Assembly: GCA_026002695.1 (NCBI GenBank)
Contig: BOCB01000056.1
Location: forward strand, 1 to 10,045
Direction of reading: 5' to 3'
DNA length: 10,045 nucleotides
Origin: Synergistales bacterium
GTDB lineage: Bacteria; Synergistota; Synergistia; Synergistales; Synergistaceae
This document shows positions 6,771 to 10,045 of the stretch, in pieces. Both the position numbers and the translations under genes were made by a program. Numbering within the stretch: position 1 is the stretch's first letter; each line of letters starts with the position of its first letter. The notes beneath the pieces were generated by a model. That model was not told where the DNA came from. It ran no database searches and saw only the letters and a program-made list of their open reading frames with translations.

Positions 6771-8854
6771 GTTTCAATCCACGCTCCCCGTGTGGGGAGC
6801 GACGTCTACGCAATCACGCTCAAACACCGTCTGGGTTGTTTCAATCCACGCTCCCCGTGTGGGGAGCGACCGCTCTCCCCGTGAAGAGCGGCGTGCCATA
6901 CGTGTTTCAATCCACGCTCCCCGTGTGGGGAGCGACTCACGGTAGCACGGAAGCTACCAGACAATGAAAGTTTCAATCCACGCTCCCCGTGTGGGGAGCG
7001 ACATTATCACTTTCAACGCAATCGTGCTCGCAAACGTTTCAATCCACGCTCCCCGTGTGGGGAGCGACTTTCGAGTATCTGAAATTAGACGGCGAGATGA
7101 AGCGTTTCAATCCACGCTCCCCGTGTGGGGAGCGACTCGCAAACGAGCACAACTTTAACTTCCCCGATCTGTTTCAATCCACGCTCCCCGTGTGGGGAGC
7201 GACACGAGACCGCTCGTAAAAGTGTGGCGCGTACCCTGTTTCAATCCACGCTCCCCGTGTGGGGAGCGACCGCCACCATAGGATATGGGGTACAGAGCCT
7301 TAATGTTTCAATCCACGCTCCCCGTGTGGGGAGCGACCTAAGTTATCCAGTGCCGCCGCAAGATTATCAGCGTTTCAATCCACGCTCCCCGTGTGGGGAG
7401 CGACGTATCTGCGTGGTCGGGCTCCGCTTTTTAACATAAGGTTTCAATCCACGCTCCCCGTGTGGGGAGCGACATCTCAGCGCGTTTGAAAGAATGTTAA
7501 ATGGCATGTTTCAATCCACGCTCCCCGTGTGGGGAGCGACGTCAGCGGGGATTTACGGCAATTTCAGCGTCGGGCGTTTCAATCCACGCTCCCCGTGTGG
7601 GGAGCGACTTTCTCCATGTCCTTTATCGCCCCTACGCCTCTAGTTTCAATCCACGCTCCCCGTGTGGGGAGCGACCCGCGCCGTTAAGGATAACCGCCCG
7701 CATGGCGCGAAGTTTCAATCCACGCTCCCCGTGTGGGGAGCGACTCGGACGGCTCGACGCGGGCGAAACGGAAGAGGAGTTTCAATCCACGCTCCCCGTG
7801 TGGGGAGCGACTCTCTCGGCGCTCCCGCGGCGTTCTTTCATCACGTGTTTCAATCCACGCTCCCCGTGTGGGGAGCGACGTTTATGTCGCCGCCCTCGGC
7901 CACAACGCAAATCGTTTCAATCCACGCTCCCCGTGTGGGGAGCGACTGCCTCCGCTCTCGGTTTGGATAACGGCGCGAACGTTTCAATCCACGCTCCCCG
8001 TGTGGGGAGCGACTCCGCGGGATTTTATTATCGGCGACGTGAACATAGTTTCAATCCACGCTCCCCGTGTGGGGAGCGACGTGATTGGAGATGATTAAAC
8101 AAAATGCCTAACATGTTTCAATCCACGCTCCCCGTGTGGGGAGCGACGGAGATGGAGGGGCGGGGAAGTGAGCATACAAACTGTTTCAATCCACGCTCCC
8201 CGTGTGGGGAGCGACCAGAGCATTAAACATGTTGTTTTTCTCCGCAGTGCGTTTCAATCCACGCTCCCCGTGTGGGGAGCGACATCATCTCGGCTTGTTC
8301 GTCAATCCAGCCGATTGTTTCAATCCACGCTCCCCGTGTGGGGAGCGACGCGATGTATTACGGCGTTCCTCAGTCAAGGCAAAGTTTCAATCCACGCTCC
8401 CCGTGTGGGGAGCGACGTTGAAGCGCCATGCTCGACGCGCTCCCGAATGTCGTTTCAATCCACGCTCCCCGTGTGGGGAGCGACGACAAGGGCGGCGACA
8501 AGGACTGCGACGTGAGCCACGTTTCAATCCACGCTCCCCGTGTGGGGAGCGACGACGACAGGAATAACTACGTGTTTTCGATAAAGGTGTTTCAATCCAC
8601 GCTCCCCGTGTGGGGAGCGACGCGGACGAGCTATGGGTATTCGGCAGCTGGAAGGTTTCAATCCACGCTCCCCGTGTGGGGAGCGACATCGGAGAAATTA
8701 AACCGCTTTGGGTCGTTGCTGTTTCAATCCACGCTCCCCGTGTGGGGAGCGACACTGATTATCAGGTCATTTTGCGAGTCATTCTTGTTTCAATCCACGC
8801 TCCCCGTGTGGGGAGCGACTAAACGCAATGCGATTATAGCTGATTATAGCTTAG

Positions 8855-8875
8855 GTTTCAATCCACGCTCCCCGT
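8855..8875 (-). repeat. truncated leader-side repeat at the IS junction
   Basis: The first 21 plus-strand bases of the repeat are present (to CGCTCCCCGT), then the sequence changes to CCTCAAACC. The break lies between the second and third base of the 4-base loop, that is, at the exact centre of the palindrome. Confidence 0.95.
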
Positions 8876-9072
8876 CCTCAAACCACAGGTTCCCTTCCTT
8901 AACCGCTAAACCCATTAGTGGATCACTCAGAAATGAACCATCAAAGCCGGCATATATCATTTTATGGCTTATATCGCCATCTATCGCCAATATAAGCAAG
9001 GCTTCGCCGCATTCAGGAACTTTTTCTTCTCCTGATGCCGCTTCAGACCTATTGCCATCGCCTCCTCTAATG
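8876..9072 (-). other. transposase-to-IS-end region, no confident gene
   Basis: About 197 bp between the transposase stop and the element's end. A 31-codon minus-strand frame starts at 9076 with an ATGA overlap of the transposase stop (MTLEEAMAIGL...) and ends at 8981; another minus frame is open from about 9080 across the junction but lacks a good start. Neither is convincing. The region is AT-rich around 8950-9000 and could hold an outward promoter; candidate boxes such as TTGGCG (8990-8985), 18 bp, CATAAA (8966-8961) are poor matches. Confidence 0.4.
8967..8997. repeat. inverted repeat near the IS end
   Basis: Ten-bp arms at 8967-8976 and 8988-8997 (GCTTATATCG against the complement of CAATATAAGC, nine of ten matching plus one possible wobble) around an 11-nt loop. 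No T-tract follows on either side, so it is not an obvious terminator. It could be a protein-binding or RNA structure within the element. Confidence 0.5.
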
Positions 9073-10045
9073 TCATACTACACACGGCAAAAGCCTGTCG
9101 AGTCTCGATAATGCGTAAATCAGCAGTTTAGCGCCGTTGTCCTGTGAACATACTTTCAGCACTGTTTGTCTCGCGTGATGGGCTACCTTGCCAACCAGTG
9201 TATAAAAATTATTTCTCAGCGCCTTCATTCGGCAGCTTGCAAAACCTTCAGGAAGGAAAAAACGTTTCAGAATATTATTCACGTTCATCGAAAGCACCGC
9301 TATATTCCACCACGCTGCATTCACTCCGAACAGATGAGACGGAACATGGCTCCCGCCAAAGTCGTTTTTCAGAATGTCGTGCGCTTGCTCGGACTTGCCG
9401 CTCCTGCCGTGGTGCCAAAGTATGATTTCGTCCCCGGGTTTATCTGTGATATTGCTTGCTATGCCGAAAACCTTGTATATCTTTCCGGACATTGTCGTCA
9501 GGTGAAGGCTTTTAATACCTTCGCTCATGGATTCAAGTTCATTTATAACCTCTTCGGGGAATAATTCACTTTGCTTCGTATCTTTGTTGCATCGCGCGTT
9601 ACGGTGAAAAACTTCACGTGTCGCAAAAAAACGTATCTCGGGGTCCTTCTTTGATTTGTTAAGCGACTCAGGAGCATATGCCACCTCAGCCCATTCTTGG
9701 GTGTACGTGAGTTCACCTTTACGGCGGAGAGGACGCCATTCGCTCTCCGGAACACGCCTTGCCGCATCCTTGAACTCTTTGCCTACATTGCACGATATAC
9801 CAAAGTCTATAACACCGAAGCGTTCATCTTCCCCTGACGCGCAATATTTCATAAGTTCTGCCTGATAACCGGCGCTGTCGCTGCGAAGACGAACTTTCTG
9901 TACGCCTTCGGGCAACAGCGTCAAAACCCTTTTCAGTTCCTCACACTGCTTGAATCCGGGGGTGACATTACCGTCACTGTAGCGTGTGCCCACCATCATG
10001 TCATACTCCGGACAGTATGTGTTGAACGCTTCGTAACTCCTTTCA
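9073..10045 (-). CDS. IS1380-family transposase, C-terminal part (5' end outside window)
   Basis: A DDE transposase that would excise and insert the element. The frame is open to the right edge (ERSYEAFNTYCPEYD precedes the Met at 9999), so the true start is outside. Counting from that Met, RSDSAGY has Asp41, the usual second catalytic acid, and GRSGKSEQAHDILKNDF has Glu204, fitting the third. The stretch GVNAAWWNIAVLSMNVNNILKR and the later LRNNFYTLVGKVAHHARQ are the typical C-terminal motifs of the IS1380 group. The first catalytic Asp must lie upstream. No frameshift or internal stop is seen, so the gene may be active. The stop is TGA at 9075-9073. Confidence 0.88.
   Translation of the reverse strand, partial: ERSYEAFNTYCPEYDMMVGTRYSDGNVTPGFKQCEELKRVLTLLPEGVQKVRLRSDSAGYQAELMKYCASGEDERFGVIDFGISCNVGKEFKDAARRVPESEWRPLRRKGELTYTQEWAEVAYAPESLNKSKKDPEIRFFATREVFHRNARCNKDTKQSELFPEEVINELESMSEGIKSLHLTTMSGKIYKVFGIASNITDKPGDEIILWHHGRSGKSEQAHDILKNDFGGSHVPSHLFGVNAAWWNIAVLSMNVNNILKRFFLPEGFASCRMKALRNNFYTLVGKVAHHARQTVLKVCSQDNGAKLLIYALSRLDRLLPCVV

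Larger units (their letters stand above)
2806..8875 (-). CRISPR. type I-C-like CRISPR array, 90 full repeats plus one truncated, 90 spacers
   Basis: The 33-bp repeat begins GTTTCAATCCA on the plus strand, followed by 8-bp palindromic arms CGCTCCCC and GGGGAGCG around GTGT, then AC. Its reverse complement ends GTGGATTGAAAC, the hallmark of type I-C repeats, where the end is kept as the 5' handle of the crRNA. The array is therefore expected to be transcribed right to left, with the leader to the right. Complete repeats start at 2806, 2872, 2939, 3006 and so on to 8787; spacers are 33-36 bp, mean about 34. All complete repeats are identical except the one at 3613. The left end lacks a degenerate terminal repeat and abuts the resolvase; the right end is cut by an insertion sequence. 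No cas genes or leader are visible in the window, so subtype rests on the repeat alone. Confidence 0.98.
8876..10045 (-). mobile_element. IS1380-family insertion sequence, partial (continues past right edge)
   Basis: Begins at the abrupt end of a CRISPR repeat and contains an IS1380-type transposase on the minus strand. The outer end reads CCTCAAACCACAGGTTCCC, a plausible terminal inverted repeat, though the matching end lies outside the window. The element's 3' side (downstream of the transposase) faces the array. The copy is cut by the window edge, so neither its target duplication nor its completeness can be judged. Confidence 0.85.

Noticed and set aside
2775..8822. Dozens of long open frames through the array, with peptides such as VSIHAPRVGSD, FNPRSPCGER and FQSTLPVWGAT (plus) or SLPTRGAWIET (minus)
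   Set aside because: They are the CRISPR repeat read in different frames; the repeat has no stop codons there. They have no ribosome sites and are not proteins.
8820..8854. Perfect 10-bp tandem GATTATAGCT within spacer S90
   Set aside because: Looks like a property of the captured sequence; no link with the IS insertion next to it is visible.
8981..9076. 31-codon minus-strand frame overlapping the transposase stop by ATGA
   Set aside because: Too short and with no recognisable motif; kept only as a note in the IS-end entry.
8840..9080. Minus-strand frame without a good start across the IS-CRISPR junction (protein-like stretch ending in FEDG and then repeat sequence)
   Set aside because: It crosses the insertion junction and lacks a start codon and ribosome site, so it is unlikely to be a gene.

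Overview
The window is bacterial, probably a diderm: the transporter's solute-binding protein has a plain Sec signal with no lipobox, as in a periplasmic protein. An anaerobe of a group such as Synergistota is possible, but the phylum cannot be fixed from this sequence. The window is dominated by one very large CRISPR array.

Left part (1-1944, all minus strand): an operon for a nitrate/sulfonate/taurine-type ABC importer, read right to left. A sigma70-like promoter (TTGACA, 16 bp, TATCAT) precedes the solute-binding protein, then the ATPase, then a permease that overlaps the ATPase by an ATGA and runs off the left edge. The permease start is too short to appear in ordinary ORF calls. The substrate cannot be told.

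1945-2262 is a divergent intergenic region with an orphan plus-strand rho-independent terminator (2169-2200) and a 15-bp-period direct repeat just before a serine resolvase gene. The resolvase (2263 onward) is intact to about residue 181, where its reading frame runs straight into the first CRISPR repeat, so its last native residues are missing.

2806-8875 is a type I-C-like array: 90 complete 33-bp repeats, one truncated repeat, and 90 spacers of 33-36 bp. 89 of the 90 complete repeats are identical; one carries a single G-to-A change. Repeat orientation puts transcription on the minus strand and the leader to the right. No cas gene is in the window. Two spacers occur twice, and three groups of spacers are related but not identical, suggesting repeated capture from diverging relatives of the same targets.

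The leader-side end of the array is cut, exactly at the centre of the repeat palindrome, by an IS1380-family insertion sequence (8876 to beyond the right edge). Its transposase is also on the minus strand, so the end of the element downstream of the transposase points into the array in the direction in which the array should be transcribed. The array is thus bounded on both sides by recombination genes, and is either silenced or driven by a new promoter.

In this summary and below, spacers S1-S90 and repeats R1-R91 are numbered from left to right, so S90 is the one nearest the expected leader.
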